From assembly GCF_047971885.1 (NCBI RefSeq), contig NZ_JBKEAE010000124.1, forward strand, positions 36,701-100,700: a DNA stretch of 64,000 nt. The letters run 5' to 3'. Made by a program: the position numbers and the translations under genes. The notes beneath the pieces were generated by a model. That model did not search any database. It worked only from the letters and a program-made list of their open reading frames with translations, and had not been told where the DNA came from. The stretch comes from Tropicimonas sp047971885. GTDB taxonomy: Bacteria > Pseudomonadota > Alphaproteobacteria > Rhodobacterales > Rhodobacteraceae. Numbering within the stretch: position 1 is the first letter of the stretch; the number at the start of each line of letters is the position of its first letter. Shown in pieces: positions 17,003 through 26,157 of this stretch.

Positions 17003-17794
17003 ATGAACCCCAGACTGACCCTTGCCGCGGCCGTCGCGGCGATGCTGGCCGCAGTACCGATGCAGGCCGAGACGCCCGACCTCGGCGGTCGCGAGGTGAC
17101 GGTCATCACCGAGAACACCTATCCGCCGCTGCAGTTCATCGACCCGAAAACCGGCGAGGCGATCGGCTGGGAATATGACGCGGTGGCCGAGATCGCCCGG
17201 CGGATCAACATCGAGGTGGTCTATCAGAACGCCTCGTGGGACGCGATGATACCGGGTATCTCGGAAGGCCAGTACGACATGGCGATGAACGGCATCACCA
17301 TCCGCGACGACCGCAGGGAGATGGTCGATTTCTCCGAGCCCTACCTGCGCTCGCAGATGATGATGATCGTGCGTGGCGACGAGGAACGGTTCACCGATCA
17401 CGAGGAATTTGCCGCCAATCCCGATTTCCTCGCCGCTGCCCAGCCCGGCACGACGCCCTTCTATGTGACCGTCTACGACATTCTTGACGGTGACGAGGGC
17501 AACCCGCGGATCAAGCTGTTCGAGACCTTCGGCGCCGGCATCCAGGCGCTGCGCGCCGGCGACGTGGATCTGGCGCTGAGCGACGATACCGCCGCCAGCG
17601 GCTATGTGGCGGCAAGCGACGGGGCGCTCAAGATCATTGGCGAGCCGCTCGGGGCCGAGGATTTCGGCTTCATCTTCCCCAGGGGATCGGATCTGGTTGC
17701 GCCGGTCAACGCGGCGATCGAGGCGATGCGCGAGGACGGCACACTCGACGCGCTGAACAGGAAGTGGTTCCTCGATTACAAGATGGGCGGCTGA
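17003..17794 (+). CDS. Amino-acid ABC transporter substrate-binding protein
   Basis: The 263-residue periplasmic receptor has a signal peptide (residues 1-22, ending MQAE) and the family 3 solute-binding pattern: GREVTVITENTYPPLQFIDPKTGEAIGWEYD, MNGITIRDDRREMVDFSEPYL, and a C-terminal GTLDALNRKWFLDYK. The ligand is probably a polar amino acid, but the binding residues do not identify it. GGGAGAA precedes the ATG. The permease gene follows after 25 bases. Confidence 0.9.
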   Translation: MNPRLTLAAAVAAMLAAVPMQAETPDLGGREVTVITENTYPPLQFIDPKTGEAIGWEYDAVAEIARRINIEVVYQNASWDAMIPGISEGQYDMAMNGITIRDDRREMVDFSEPYLRSQMMMIVRGDEERFTDHEEFAANPDFLAAAQPGTTPFYVTVYDILDGDEGNPRIKLFETFGAGIQALRAGDVDLALSDDTAASGYVAASDGALKIIGEPLGAEDFGFIFPRGSDLVAPVNAAIEAMREDGTLDALNRKWFLDYKMGG

Positions 17795-17819
17795 AACGCG
17801 GCAAAACCGGAAGGCGGCG

Positions 17820-18629
17820 ATGCTACCGCGCCCGAAGACAGAGGACGGCGATTTTCCCTGGTGGCTGGTTGCCGCCGGACTGCTGGGCGCGTTCTTCCTG
17901 TGGACGATGCTCGGCAGCGCGCTCTACACGCAGGTTCTGACAACCCTCAGCCGGGGTGTGGGCGTGACGGTGTTCGTCACCGTGGTTTCCTTCTTCTCGG
18001 CCTGTGTTATCGGGCTGGGATTGGCGATGGCATCGCTTTCGGACAGCCTGTTTCTCAGGCAGGTGGCGCGGTTCTATGTCGAGATCGTGCGCGGGTTGCC
18101 GATGATCGTGCTGCTGCTCTACGTCGCCTTCGTGATAGCGCCGGCGCTGGTTGCCGGCGTGAACCATGCGTTCGGCTGGCTTGGGCTCGATCCGGTCCGC
18201 ACCCGCGACTTCCCGCTGGTCTGGCGGGCGATACTGGCGCTGACCATCGGCTATTCGGCGTTCATTGCCGAGGTGTTCCGCGCCGGGCTGCAGGCGGTGG
18301 ACGAGGGGCAGATCGAAGCGGCGAAATCGCTCGGGCTGGGCGGCTGGTTCAGGTTCCGGCTGATCGTCTTTCCGCAGGCGATGCGGATGATCCTGCCGCC
18401 GCTGGGCAACGATTTCATCGCCATGATCAAGGACAGTTCGCTGGTGTCGGTCCTTGGCGTGCTCGACATCACCCAGCTGGGCAAGGTGATGGCGGCGGGC
18501 AATTTCCGCTATTTCGAAACCTACAACGTGGTGGCCTTTCTTTACCTGACGATGACAGTCACGCTGTCGCTGCTGCTCAGGCGGTTCGAACGGGGCATGC
18601 GCCGGGCCGGACAGCAGCCGCGGGATTGA
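17820..18629 (+). CDS. Amino-acid ABC transporter permease
   Basis: The 269-residue HisMQ-type inner-membrane protein has about five to six helices. The EAA loop, EVFRAGLQAVDEGQIEAAKSLGLGGWFRFRLIVFPQAMRMILPPL (start near residue 150), contacts the ATPase. It follows the binding-protein gene at 17003. No matching ATP-binding subunit is encoded in the flanking genes, so the ATPase must come from elsewhere or be shared. Confidence 0.9.
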   Translation: MLPRPKTEDGDFPWWLVAAGLLGAFFLWTMLGSALYTQVLTTLSRGVGVTVFVTVVSFFSACVIGLGLAMASLSDSLFLRQVARFYVEIVRGLPMIVLLLYVAFVIAPALVAGVNHAFGWLGLDPVRTRDFPLVWRAILALTIGYSAFIAEVFRAGLQAVDEGQIEAAKSLGLGGWFRFRLIVFPQAMRMILPPLGNDFIAMIKDSSLVSVLGVLDITQLGKVMAAGNFRYFETYNVVAFLYLTMTVTLSLLLRRFERGMRRAGQQPRD

Positions 18630-18679
18630 TCCGTCGCGCGGTTGCTCTAGGAAGGGAGCGAAGCCTTACGGAGCCCGCA

Positions 18680-20707
18680 ATGTCCAATCCCCTTCTCTTG
18701 CCCTCGCCGCTGCCGTTCGACCTGCCCGATTTCGCCGCCCTGCACGACGACGATTTCGCGCCCGCCTTCGAGACCGCGCTCGCCGCAGCCCACGCCGAGA
18801 TTGCCGCCCTCGCCGCCAGCCCCGAGGCGCCGACCTTCGCCAATACCATCGATGCGCTGGAACTTTCGGGGCGTACCCTGTCCGGGGTGCTGGCGGTTTT
18901 CTACACGCTGGCCTCGGTCGACGCCAACGATGCGCGCGAGGCCTTGCAGCGCGATTTCGCGCCCCGTCTGGCAGAGTTCGACAGCGACGTGATGCTGAAC
19001 GAGGCGCTTTTCGCGCGGGTCGATACGCTGTGGCGGGATGCGGCAGGTCTTGGGCTGAGCGAGGAGCAGGCGCGCGTTCTGGAACTGACACATCGCAACT
19101 TCATCCGCGCCGGCGCGGCGCTCGATGCCGCCGGTCGGGCGCGGCTGCGCGCGATCAACACCGAACTGGCCGGGCTGGGCACCGCCTTTGGCCAGAATGT
19201 CCTGGCCGACGAACGCGACTGGTACATGGAGCTTTCGGAGGCCGAACTTGCGGGCCTGCCCGGTTTCGTCGCCGACGACGCGCGGGCCGCCGGGCAGGAA
19301 AAGGGCGCTTTGGGGCCGGTGATCACCCTGTCGCGCTCGCTGATCGTGCCGTTTCTGAAATACTCGCCCCGGCGCGATCTGCGCCAGCGGGCGTTTGAGG
19401 CATGGACGGCACGTGGCGCGAACGGGGGCCGGACCGACAACCGCGAAATCGTGCGCCAGACCCTGAAGCTGCGCCACGAGCGGGCGGTGCTTCTGGGCTA
19501 CCAGAACTTCGCCGCCTACAAGCTGGAAACCGAGATGGCCGGAACGCCGCAGGCGGTGCGCGACCTGCTGATGGCGGTCTGGCAGCCGGCAAAGGCCCGC
19601 GCCGACGGCGATGCGGTCATCCTCGAACGGAGACTGGTGGCAGACGGAGAAGCGGCGCCGCTGCAACCGTGGGACTGGCACTATTACGCCGAAAAGCGGC
19701 GCAAGGCCGAACACGATTTCGACGACGCGGCGCTCAAGCCGTATCTGCAACTGGAGCGGATGATCGAGGCGGTCTTCGACTGCGCGCGGCGCCTGTTCGG
19801 GCTCGATTTCGCGCCGCTCGACCTGCCGCTGCACCACCCCGATGCCCGCGCCTGGGAGGTAACACGCGATGGCCGCCATATGGCGGTATTCATCGGCGAT
19901 TATTTTGCCCGTTCGGGCAAGCGCTCGGGTGCGTGGTGTTCGGCACTGCGCAGCCAGCAGAAACTGGCGGGGGATATACGCCCGCTGGTGATGAATGTCT
20001 GCAACTTCGCCAGACCGGGCGCCGGGGCACCGGCGCTGCTTTCCTACGACGACGCGCGCACCCTGTTTCACGAATTCGGCCATGCGCTGCACCAGATGCT
20101 GAGCGATGTGAGCTACGAAAGCATCTCGGGCACCTCGGTTCCGCGCGATTTCGTCGAATTGCCGAGCCAGCTATACGAACACTGGCTGGAAGTGCCCGAA
20201 GTGCTGACCCGTTTCGGCACCCATGCCGCAACCGGCGCGGCGATGCCGGCGGAGATGCTCGAACGGGTACTGGCCGCATCGACCTTCGACATGGGGTTCA
20301 ATACCGTCGAATACATCGCCTCGGCCATGGTCGATCTGGAGTTTCACGACGGCCCGCCGCCGGCCGATCCGATGCAGAAACAGGCCGGGGTCCTGGCTGA
20401 AATCGGCATGCCCCCGGCGATCCGCATGCGCCATGCCACGCCGCATTTCGCCCATGTCTTTTCCGGCGGATATTATGCGGCAGCCTATTATTCCTACATG
20501 TGGTCCGAGGTGATGGACGCCGACGCCTTCGCCGCCTTCGGGGAGGCCGGCGATCCGTTCGACCCGGCGGTAGCGCAATCGCTGGAAAGGAACATCCTGT
20601 CGACCGGCGGATCGAAGGATCCGGAGGTTCTCTATACCGCGTTCCGGGGCCGGTTGCCGGTGGTCGATGCATTGCTCAGGGGGCGGAGCCTCGATACCGT
20701 GGGGTGA
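18680..20707 (+). CDS. M3 family metallopeptidase (oligopeptidase A / dipeptidyl carboxypeptidase type)
   Basis: This 675-residue cytosolic zinc peptidase has the thermolysin-like motif HEFGH at about residues 464-468 inside ARTLFHEFGHALHQMLS, a downstream zinc Glu in the FVELPSQLYEHW region, and the substrate-gating FSGGYYAAAYYSYMWSEV near the C-terminus. These proteins degrade short peptides such as cleaved signal peptides. The length is standard for the family. The start MSNPLLLPSPLPF at 18680 follows a weak ribosome site. Confidence 0.93.
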   Translation: MSNPLLLPSPLPFDLPDFAALHDDDFAPAFETALAAAHAEIAALAASPEAPTFANTIDALELSGRTLSGVLAVFYTLASVDANDAREALQRDFAPRLAEFDSDVMLNEALFARVDTLWRDAAGLGLSEEQARVLELTHRNFIRAGAALDAAGRARLRAINTELAGLGTAFGQNVLADERDWYMELSEAELAGLPGFVADDARAAGQEKGALGPVITLSRSLIVPFLKYSPRRDLRQRAFEAWTARGANGGRTDNREIVRQTLKLRHERAVLLGYQNFAAYKLETEMAGTPQAVRDLLMAVWQPAKARADGDAVILERRLVADGEAAPLQPWDWHYYAEKRRKAEHDFDDAALKPYLQLERMIEAVFDCARRLFGLDFAPLDLPLHHPDARAWEVTRDGRHMAVFIGDYFARSGKRSGAWCSALRSQQKLAGDIRPLVMNVCNFARPGAGAPALLSYDDARTLFHEFGHALHQMLSDVSYESISGTSVPRDFVELPSQLYEHWLEVPEVLTRFGTHAATGAAMPAEMLERVLAASTFDMGFNTVEYIASAMVDLEFHDGPPPADPMQKQAGVLAEIGMPPAIRMRHATPHFAHVFSGGYYAAAYYSYMWSEVMDADAFAAFGEAGDPFDPAVAQSLERNILSTGGSKDPEVLYTAFRGRLPVVDALLRGRSLDTVG

Positions 20708-20732
20708 GCACTCTGTCTGCGGAGAACCGAAC

Positions 20733-21185
20733 ATGCCAACGCCACTTGCCGCCGGAACCTGCCGATGCGGAAATACACGGATCGAGATATCCGCACCGCC
20801 CGTCATGACGGCGGCCTGCCATTGCCGCGGCTGCCAGAAGATGAGTTCGGGCGCATTTTCGCTGACGGCGATGATCCCGGCCGGCGCCTTTCGCGTCGTC
20901 GGGGGCGAACCGGTCAGGGGCGGCATTCGCGGCCCGCAGCTCGATCACCGGTTCTGTCCCGACTGCATGACCTGGATGTTCACGCGGATCGCCGGCATGG
21001 ACCATCTGGTGAACGTGCGCCCGACGATGTTCGACATCGCGGAATGGACCGTCCCCTTCGTCGAGACCATGACGGCCGAGAAACTGCCCTGGGCGACAAC
21101 GCCGGCGCGCCGCAGCTACAAGGCGTTTCCGCCCGAAGAGGATTTTCCGGCGCTGCTGAGCGAATTTGCGGCGGAACGGGGGTAA
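20733..21185 (+). CDS. GFA/Mss4-like zinc-binding protein (glutathione-dependent formaldehyde-activating family)
   Basis: The 150-residue protein shows the Mss4-like beta-tent pattern: GTCRCGNTRIEI, ACHCRGCQKMSSGAFSL and HRFCPDCMTWMF, giving two zinc sites (CxC, CxxC and CxxC groups). Members bind glutathione adducts or are of unknown function; the true formaldehyde-activating activity is established for only a few. GGAGA precedes the ATG at 20733. Confidence 0.82.
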   Translation: MPTPLAAGTCRCGNTRIEISAPPVMTAACHCRGCQKMSSGAFSLTAMIPAGAFRVVGGEPVRGGIRGPQLDHRFCPDCMTWMFTRIAGMDHLVNVRPTMFDIAEWTVPFVETMTAEKLPWATTPARRSYKAFPPEEDFPALLSEFAAERG

Positions 21186-21201
21186 CCGCAACCGCCCGGC
21201 C

Positions 21202-22080
21202 TCAGTGCCGGACCGGATCGTGGTGGATGATGACGTCGGCCTGCGGATAGCGCTTCAGGATCGCCCGGGTCAAATCGGCCCCGATGTCGTGCGCCTCGGT
21301 CAGCGACATGCGCCCGTCGATCTCGACATGCATGTTGACGAAGATGCGCGCCCCGGCGGTGCGGGTGCGCAGGTCGTGAAAGCCCTCGATTCCCGGCCAG
21401 TCGCGGGCCAGCGCCTCGATCCCGCGCACGATCGCCGGGTCTGCCTGACGGTCCATCAGCGCATCCCAGGCGCCGCGCCCGATGCCGAATGCACCGACGG
21501 CAAGGATGCCGGCGGTGCCGATGGCCACCACGCTGTCGATCTGCGCAAGGCCGAAGCGACTGGCGGCCCACAGCGACAGCAGCGCGCCGACATTGGGGAT
21601 CAGATCGCTGACGTAATGCAGCGAATCGGCTGCCACGACCCGGTTGCCAGTGCGGGCGGCGACATGCCGTTGCCACAGCACGAGCGCCAGCGTCAGGACG
21701 ATCGAGAGCCCCATCACCGCCATGCCCTCGCCTTCGGCGGCAAGCGGTGGCGGGGTGTCGGCGATCAGGCGGCGCACCCCGGCGGTGCCGATGACCGTGG
21801 CGGCGATCAGCAGGAACAGCGCCTGTCCCAGCGCGGCCAGATCCTCGGCCGAGCTGTGACCGAAGCCGTGATCGTCGTCGGGCGGGCGGGTTGCATAGAC
21901 GATCGCCCCCAGCCCGGTGAGCGAAACCATCAGGTCGAGCCCGCTGTCGGCCAGCGAGGCGGCGATCGACAGCGCCCCGGTTTGCCCCAGCGCCCAGAGC
22001 TTCAGCGCCACCAGCACCAGCGCCACGCCCGCCGATGCGATGCCGGCGGTAACATTCAGGCGATTGTTGCTGACCGACAT
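21202..22080 (-). CDS. Cation diffusion facilitator (FieF-like divalent metal exporter)
   Basis: The 292-residue inner-membrane transporter exchanges Zn2+/Fe2+-type cations for protons. The metal-site helix reads SIAASLADSGLDLMVSL (Asp pair), the matching site in the fifth helix is ADSLHYVSDLIPN with His and Asp, and the C-terminal cytoplasmic domain has HDLRTRTAGARIFVNMHVEIDG and HDPVRH. This HxxxD arrangement is the FieF type. It lies next to the SH3-domain gene on the same strand but 114 bases apart. Confidence 0.9.
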   Translation of the reverse strand: MSVSNNRLNVTAGIASAGVALVLVALKLWALGQTGALSIAASLADSGLDLMVSLTGLGAIVYATRPPDDDHGFGHSSAEDLAALGQALFLLIAATVIGTAGVRRLIADTPPPLAAEGEGMAVMGLSIVLTLALVLWQRHVAARTGNRVVAADSLHYVSDLIPNVGALLSLWAASRFGLAQIDSVVAIGTAGILAVGAFGIGRGAWDALMDRQADPAIVRGIEALARDWPGIEGFHDLRTRTAGARIFVNMHVEIDGRMSLTEAHDIGADLTRAILKRYPQADVIIHHDPVRH

Positions 22081-22194
22081 GACACCATCCCAAACGACCG
22101 GGCGGGATATCTAGGCATTGCGCCACCCCGGCGCAAGCGGATTGCCGGTGTGGCGACGCACTCCGATGCCGTCCGCGTCGGGCGCGCCGGTCGT

Positions 22195-22734
22195 CTATTC
22201 GCGGATTTCCTCGCGCCCGACACCCCAGAGCGCGCTTTTCTCGACCCAGCCTCTCTGGCCATCGGCGGCGACGCGGCACCAGTCGGGGTTGCATTCGCCA
22301 AGCCGCGCGACAACACCGCGCTCTGCCCTGGCGACGACCTCGCTCGCGGTATCCGGGCGGCTGCGCAGGCTGGCCATCTCGGATTCGACCATCACGGTGC
22401 GGACACCGGACAGCAGCGAATAGTGCAGCCACCCGCCGGCGCCGTCATGGTCGCGCACCCGCCGCCAGTGGCCGAACTCCGCCACCACCTCGAGCGGCAG
22501 CGCCCGGCGGGTATAGACCCAGTCGATGCGGTGGCTCAGCGAAGGGCCGCGCCGGGCGTTGCCCTCGGAGGATTTGAGCGACACGAACCGGGGCAGCGGA
22601 AGGTTGGTGACCGGGCCACGCTTGGCTGCCTCGGCGGCGGAAAGGCCGCCGGCGAGGGCCGTTACCGCAAGAACGAAAGCCGGAATCAATGCGAAAGACG
22701 CCCGCTTGCGGGGCGATTGTGCCTTCTGTCCCAT
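22195..22734 (-). CDS. Secreted bacterial SH3-domain protein
   Basis: The 179-residue protein has a signal peptide or anchor (residues 10-36, ending SAAEAAKRG). Two SH3-like domains follow: one from about 45 to 108 (RFVSLKSSEGNARRGPS, HWRRVRDHDGAGGWLHYSLL) and one from 110 to 172 (SLRSRPDTASEVVARAE, CNPDWCRVAADGQRGWVEKSALWG). The pair probably binds cell-wall peptide or another periplasmic partner. Function is not known. It is divergent from the dehydrogenase at 22836. Confidence 0.85.
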   Translation of the reverse strand: MGQKAQSPRKRASFALIPAFVLAVTALAGGLSAAEAAKRGPVTNLPLPRFVSLKSSEGNARRGPSLSHRIDWVYTRRALPLEVVAEFGHWRRVRDHDGAGGWLHYSLLSGVRTVMVESEMASLRSRPDTASEVVARAERGVVARLGECNPDWCRVAADGQRGWVEKSALWGVGREEIRE

Positions 22735-22835
22735 GTTATTTTGTCGCTCGTCTCTGGGGGGCGCTTGTGCCGCGCCGCTTCACCGGTCACTCTGCCGCGT
22801 GACGCAGGATTCAGGGAAGTCTCAGGAGGGGTCCG

Positions 22836-23822
22836 ATGCAGAAAGAGCCGCTGAGTGTTGTCGTAACGCGACGGTTGCCCGACGTGGTGGAGGCGCGGAT
22901 GTCCGAGCTGTTCGATACCGAACTGCGCTCCGGGGACGTTCCGCTGACCCGCGACGAACTGGTCGAGGCGATGCGCCGTGCCGATGTTCTGGTGCCCGCG
23001 ATCACCGACCGGATCGACGCGACCATGCTGGCCCAGGCGGGCGACCGGCTGAAGCTGATCGCCAACTATGGTGCCGGGGTCGACAATGTCGATATTGCCT
23101 CGGCGCGCCAGCGCGGCGTGCTGGTGACCAACACGCCGGGCGTGACCACCGACGATACGGCCGACATGACGATGGCGCTGATCCTTGCCGTGACCCGGCG
23201 CATTCCCGAGGGGCTGGCCGTGATGCAGGCCGGGCGCTGGGAAGGCTGGGCGCCGACCGCCTTTCTGGGCGGCCGGGTGGCCGGGCGGCGGCTCGGCATC
23301 CTCGGTATGGGGCGGATCGGGCAGGCGGTGGCGCGGCGCGCCCACGTCTTCGGCATGCAGATCCACTATCACAACCGTCGCCGCCTGCGCCCCGAGATCG
23401 AGCAGGAACTGGACGCGACCTGGTGGGAGAGCCTCGACCAGATGGTGCGGCGCATGGACGTGATCTCGATCAACTGTCCGCACACGCCGTCGACCTTCCA
23501 TCTGATGAACGCGCGGCGGCTGAAACTGCTGAAGTCCACGGCGGTGATCGTGAACACCTCGCGCGGCGAGGTGATCGATGAGAACGCGCTGACCCGCATG
23601 CTGCGGGCGGGCGAGATCGCCGGTGCCGGGCTCGATGTCTACGAGCATGGCGCCAATATCAACCCGCGGCTCAGGAACCTCGAAAATGTTGTGCTTCTGC
23701 CGCAGATGGGTTCCGCCACGCTTGAGGGGCGGATCGAGATGGGTGAAAAGATCATCATCAATATCAAGACCTTCGATGACGGTCATCGTCCGCCCGATCT
23801 GGTGGTTCCGTCCATGCTGTGA
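22836..23822 (+). CDS. D-isomer-specific 2-hydroxyacid dehydrogenase (glyoxylate/hydroxypyruvate reductase type)
   Basis: The 328-residue NAD(P)H enzyme has the Rossmann loop GILGMGRIGQAVARRA near residue 155, the substrate Arg in VNTSRGEVIDENAL near 235, and the Glu of AGAGLDVYEHG. The normally invariant catalytic His of the PHxGSAT motif is Gln in LLPQMGSATLEGR (about residue 288; codon CAG). Activity is therefore not assured, or another residue acts. The gene is well framed with GGAGGGG just upstream of the ATG. It is monocistronic and divergent from the SH3 gene. Confidence 0.88.
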   Translation: MQKEPLSVVVTRRLPDVVEARMSELFDTELRSGDVPLTRDELVEAMRRADVLVPAITDRIDATMLAQAGDRLKLIANYGAGVDNVDIASARQRGVLVTNTPGVTTDDTADMTMALILAVTRRIPEGLAVMQAGRWEGWAPTAFLGGRVAGRRLGILGMGRIGQAVARRAHVFGMQIHYHNRRRLRPEIEQELDATWWESLDQMVRRMDVISINCPHTPSTFHLMNARRLKLLKSTAVIVNTSRGEVIDENALTRMLRAGEIAGAGLDVYEHGANINPRLRNLENVVLLPQMGSATLEGRIEMGEKIIINIKTFDDGHRPPDLVVPSML

Positions 23823-23942
23823 CCGTGGCGCCGCCAGTCCGGAACGCGCGCCAATCCTCATGGCAGCGTATACCCGCCCTTGCGGCGGCAACGCGGGACA
23901 ATCATATCTGCTGGAACGACAATTGAAATGACGGGAGGTCCC

Positions 23943-24257
23943 ATGGCTACCTTTGACGAGCGGAAGAACACCTTCGAGAAGAAATTCGCCCACGACGCCG
24001 ACATGCAGTTCCGCGCCGAGGCGCGGGCGAACAAGCTGCTGGGCCTGTGGGCGGCGGGCCTGATGAACAGGACCGGGGCCGATGCCGATTCCTACGCGCA
24101 GGAGGTCATCAAGTCCGATTTTCAGGAGGCCGGCGACGAGGATGTGATCCGCAAGGTTTCGGGCGATCTGGGGAGTCTGGCGAGCGCCGACGAGATTCGC
24201 GGGAAACGCGCGGAATTCCTCGACGAGGCGAAGGCGCAGCTGGCGGGCGAGGGCTGA
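23943..24257 (+). CDS. ATP synthase inhibitor subunit zeta (DUF1476)
   Basis: The 104-residue helical protein matches the alphaproteobacterial F1-ATPase inhibitor zeta: FDERKNTFEKKFAHDADMQFRAEARANKLLGLWAA, then YAQEVIKSDFQEAGDEDVIRKV. In Paracoccus the N-terminal segment of zeta enters the F1 rotor interface and blocks ATP hydrolysis. GGGAGG at 23933-23938 sets the ATG at 23943. It stands alone, away from atp genes, as is usual in the group. Confidence 0.9.
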   Translation: MATFDERKNTFEKKFAHDADMQFRAEARANKLLGLWAAGLMNRTGADADSYAQEVIKSDFQEAGDEDVIRKVSGDLGSLASADEIRGKRAEFLDEAKAQLAGEG

Positions 24258-24331
24258 TCGCGCCGGAAGCGTTCGGGCGCATCGGACAGACCGGGGCAAC
24301 GCGCAAAAGAATCACTGATACGCTGATACAA

Positions 24332-24352
24332 GGGGCCGGCCCGACCGGCCCC
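24332..24352. terminator. Hairpin between convergent DUF1476 and ychF genes
   Basis: GGGGCCGG (24332-24339) and CCGGCCCC (24345-24352) form a perfect 8-base stem with a 5-base loop, followed on the plus strand by TCTTC. It lies between two convergent genes and may stop transcription from both. Confidence 0.55.
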
Positions 24353-24420
24353 TCTTCACGCCGTCCGCCACCAGATGCGCGGTGATGCTGCCGCGAGGCG
24401 TCCGCCGGAGCCGGGAATCG

Positions 24421-25518
24421 TCAGGCGTTGAACAGGAAATGCAGCACGTCGCCATCCTGAACGACGTAATTCTTGCCCTCGACCCGCATCCTGCCCGCCT
24501 CCCTGGCGCCCTGTTCGCCGCCGCAGGCGATGAAATCGTCATAGGCGATGGTCTCGGCGCGGATGAAGCCGCGCTCGAAATCGCCGTGGATGACGCCGGC
24601 GGCCTTCGGCGCGCGGTCGCCCTTGTGAATGGTCCAGGCGCGCGCCTCCTTCGGTCCGACGGTGAAATAGGTCTGAAGGCCCAGCAGATTGTGGCCGACA
24701 CGGATCAGCCGGTCGAGCCCGGCTTCCTCCAGCCCCAGTTCCGACAGGAACAGCCCGGCCTCGTCCGGGTCGAGCTGCGCGATCTCTTCCTCGATCCGGG
24801 CCGAGATCACCACCGCAGCGGCGCCTTCGCCGGCGGCCATCTGCGCCACCGCTTCCGACAGCGCGTTGCCCGCGGCGGCGTCCTGCTCGGCCACGTTGCA
24901 GACGTAAAGCACCGGCTTGGCGGTCAGAAGCTGCAACATGCTCCAGGCCCTGGCGTCCTCATCGTCCACCGCGACGGTGCGGGCCGGCCTGCCGTCTTCC
25001 AGCGCCGCAAGCGCGGCCCTGAGCAGGCGTTCCTGCTGCACGGCCTCCCTGTCGCCGCCGCGCACCTTGCGGCCGAGGTTCTGCAGGCGCTTTTCAACGC
25101 TCTCCATGTCGGCCAGCATCAGTTCGGTCTCGATGGTCCGGGCGTCCTCCACCGGATCCACCCGGCCGTCGACATGGGTCACGTCGCCGTCCTCGAAACA
25201 GCGCAGCACGTGGGCGATGGCATCGCATTCGCGGATATTGGCAAGAAACTGGTTGCCGAGCCCCTCGCCCTTCGACGCTCCCTTCACCAGCCCGGCGATA
25301 TCGACAAAGGTCATGCGCGTCGGGATGATCTGCTTTGATTTCGCAATCGCCGCCAGGTTCTCCAGCCGGGGGTCGGGAACGGCAACCTCGCCCACATTGG
25401 GCTCGATGGTGCAGAACGGAAAATTCGCCGCCTGCGCGGCGGCGGTCCGGGTCAGCGCGTTGAAGAGCGTCGACTTGCCGACATTCGGCAGCCCGACGAT
25501 GCCGGTCTTGAAGCCCAT
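24421..25518 (-). CDS. ychF: Redox-regulated ATPase YchF (Obg family)
   Basis: The 365-residue P-loop protein has G1 GLPNVGKST, G3 DIAGLVKGASKGEGLGN and a degenerate G4 that gives YchF its preference for ATP. A coiled-coil follows (TELMLADMESVEKRLQNL), and the C-terminal TGS domain (LQTYFTVGPKEARAWTIHKGDRAPKAAGVIHGDFERGFIRAE) ends VVQDGDVLHFLFNA. It binds ribosomes and damps oxidative-stress responses in E. coli. The start at 25518 was chosen because MGFKTGIVGLPN is the family N-terminus. Confidence 0.96.
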   Translation of the reverse strand: MGFKTGIVGLPNVGKSTLFNALTRTAAAQAANFPFCTIEPNVGEVAVPDPRLENLAAIAKSKQIIPTRMTFVDIAGLVKGASKGEGLGNQFLANIRECDAIAHVLRCFEDGDVTHVDGRVDPVEDARTIETELMLADMESVEKRLQNLGRKVRGGDREAVQQERLLRAALAALEDGRPARTVAVDDEDARAWSMLQLLTAKPVLYVCNVAEQDAAAGNALSEAVAQMAAGEGAAAVVISARIEEEIAQLDPDEAGLFLSELGLEEAGLDRLIRVGHNLLGLQTYFTVGPKEARAWTIHKGDRAPKAAGVIHGDFERGFIRAETIAYDDFIACGGEQGAREAGRMRVEGKNYVVQDGDVLHFLFNA

Positions 25519-25654
25519 CTCTGAATCCTTGTGGAAAGGTTGCGGCCTTCTAGTGTGTGATCCCTGCGCCTGCAAGACAGCTATCGGAGCATGGTGAAAT
25601 CGCGTTAGGCTGGCGGTGACCGATCCGGTCGACGCTATCGAACAGAGGACGACA

Positions 25655-26071
25655 ATGCCATCCATCAGCCCATACCTGTTTTTTGACGGAAACTGCCGCG
25701 AGGCGATGACCGCCTATGCCGAGATCCTCGGCGGTGAGCTTCTCGCCATGATGAGTTTCGCCGAGGCTCCTGAAATCGAGGGTTTTCCCAAGGTGCCGGA
25801 AGATCTGATCATGCATGCCGCAGTGGGTTTCGCCGGCCATATGATCATGGGTTGCGACGACATGCCGGGGCGGAACGTCAGGCCGGCATCGACCTACGTA
25901 TCGGTATCCTTGCAGGAAACCGCGCAGGCCAGGCAGGTGTTCGACAGACTGTCGGAAGGCGGCGAGGTCCTGATGGCCTTCGACAAGGCGTTCTTCGCCG
26001 ACGGGTTCGGATCGCTGCGCGACCGCTGGGGGCAGCTCTGGATGGTCAGCACCGATACCGGGATGGGCTGA
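25655..26071 (+). CDS. VOC superfamily protein, PhnB type
   Basis: The 138-residue protein shows the glyoxalase/VOC beta-alpha-beta pattern of the PhnB subgroup: PYLFFDGNCREAMTAYAEILGG, MHAAVGFAGHMIMGCDD, and FADGFGSLRDRWGQLWMVS near the C-terminus. The metal ligands are weak, and PhnB-type proteins generally have no known reaction. AGAGGA precedes the ATG at 25655. Confidence 0.8.
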   Translation: MPSISPYLFFDGNCREAMTAYAEILGGELLAMMSFAEAPEIEGFPKVPEDLIMHAAVGFAGHMIMGCDDMPGRNVRPASTYVSVSLQETAQARQVFDRLSEGGEVLMAFDKAFFADGFGSLRDRWGQLWMVSTDTGMG

Positions 26072-26157
26072 GCTTCGTCCGCCGCCGAACGGGCGGGCCG
26101 GCTTGATTTTCCGGCCCGCTTTCTGCAAGTGGATCGGGACCGTTTGCGAGGATTGCC

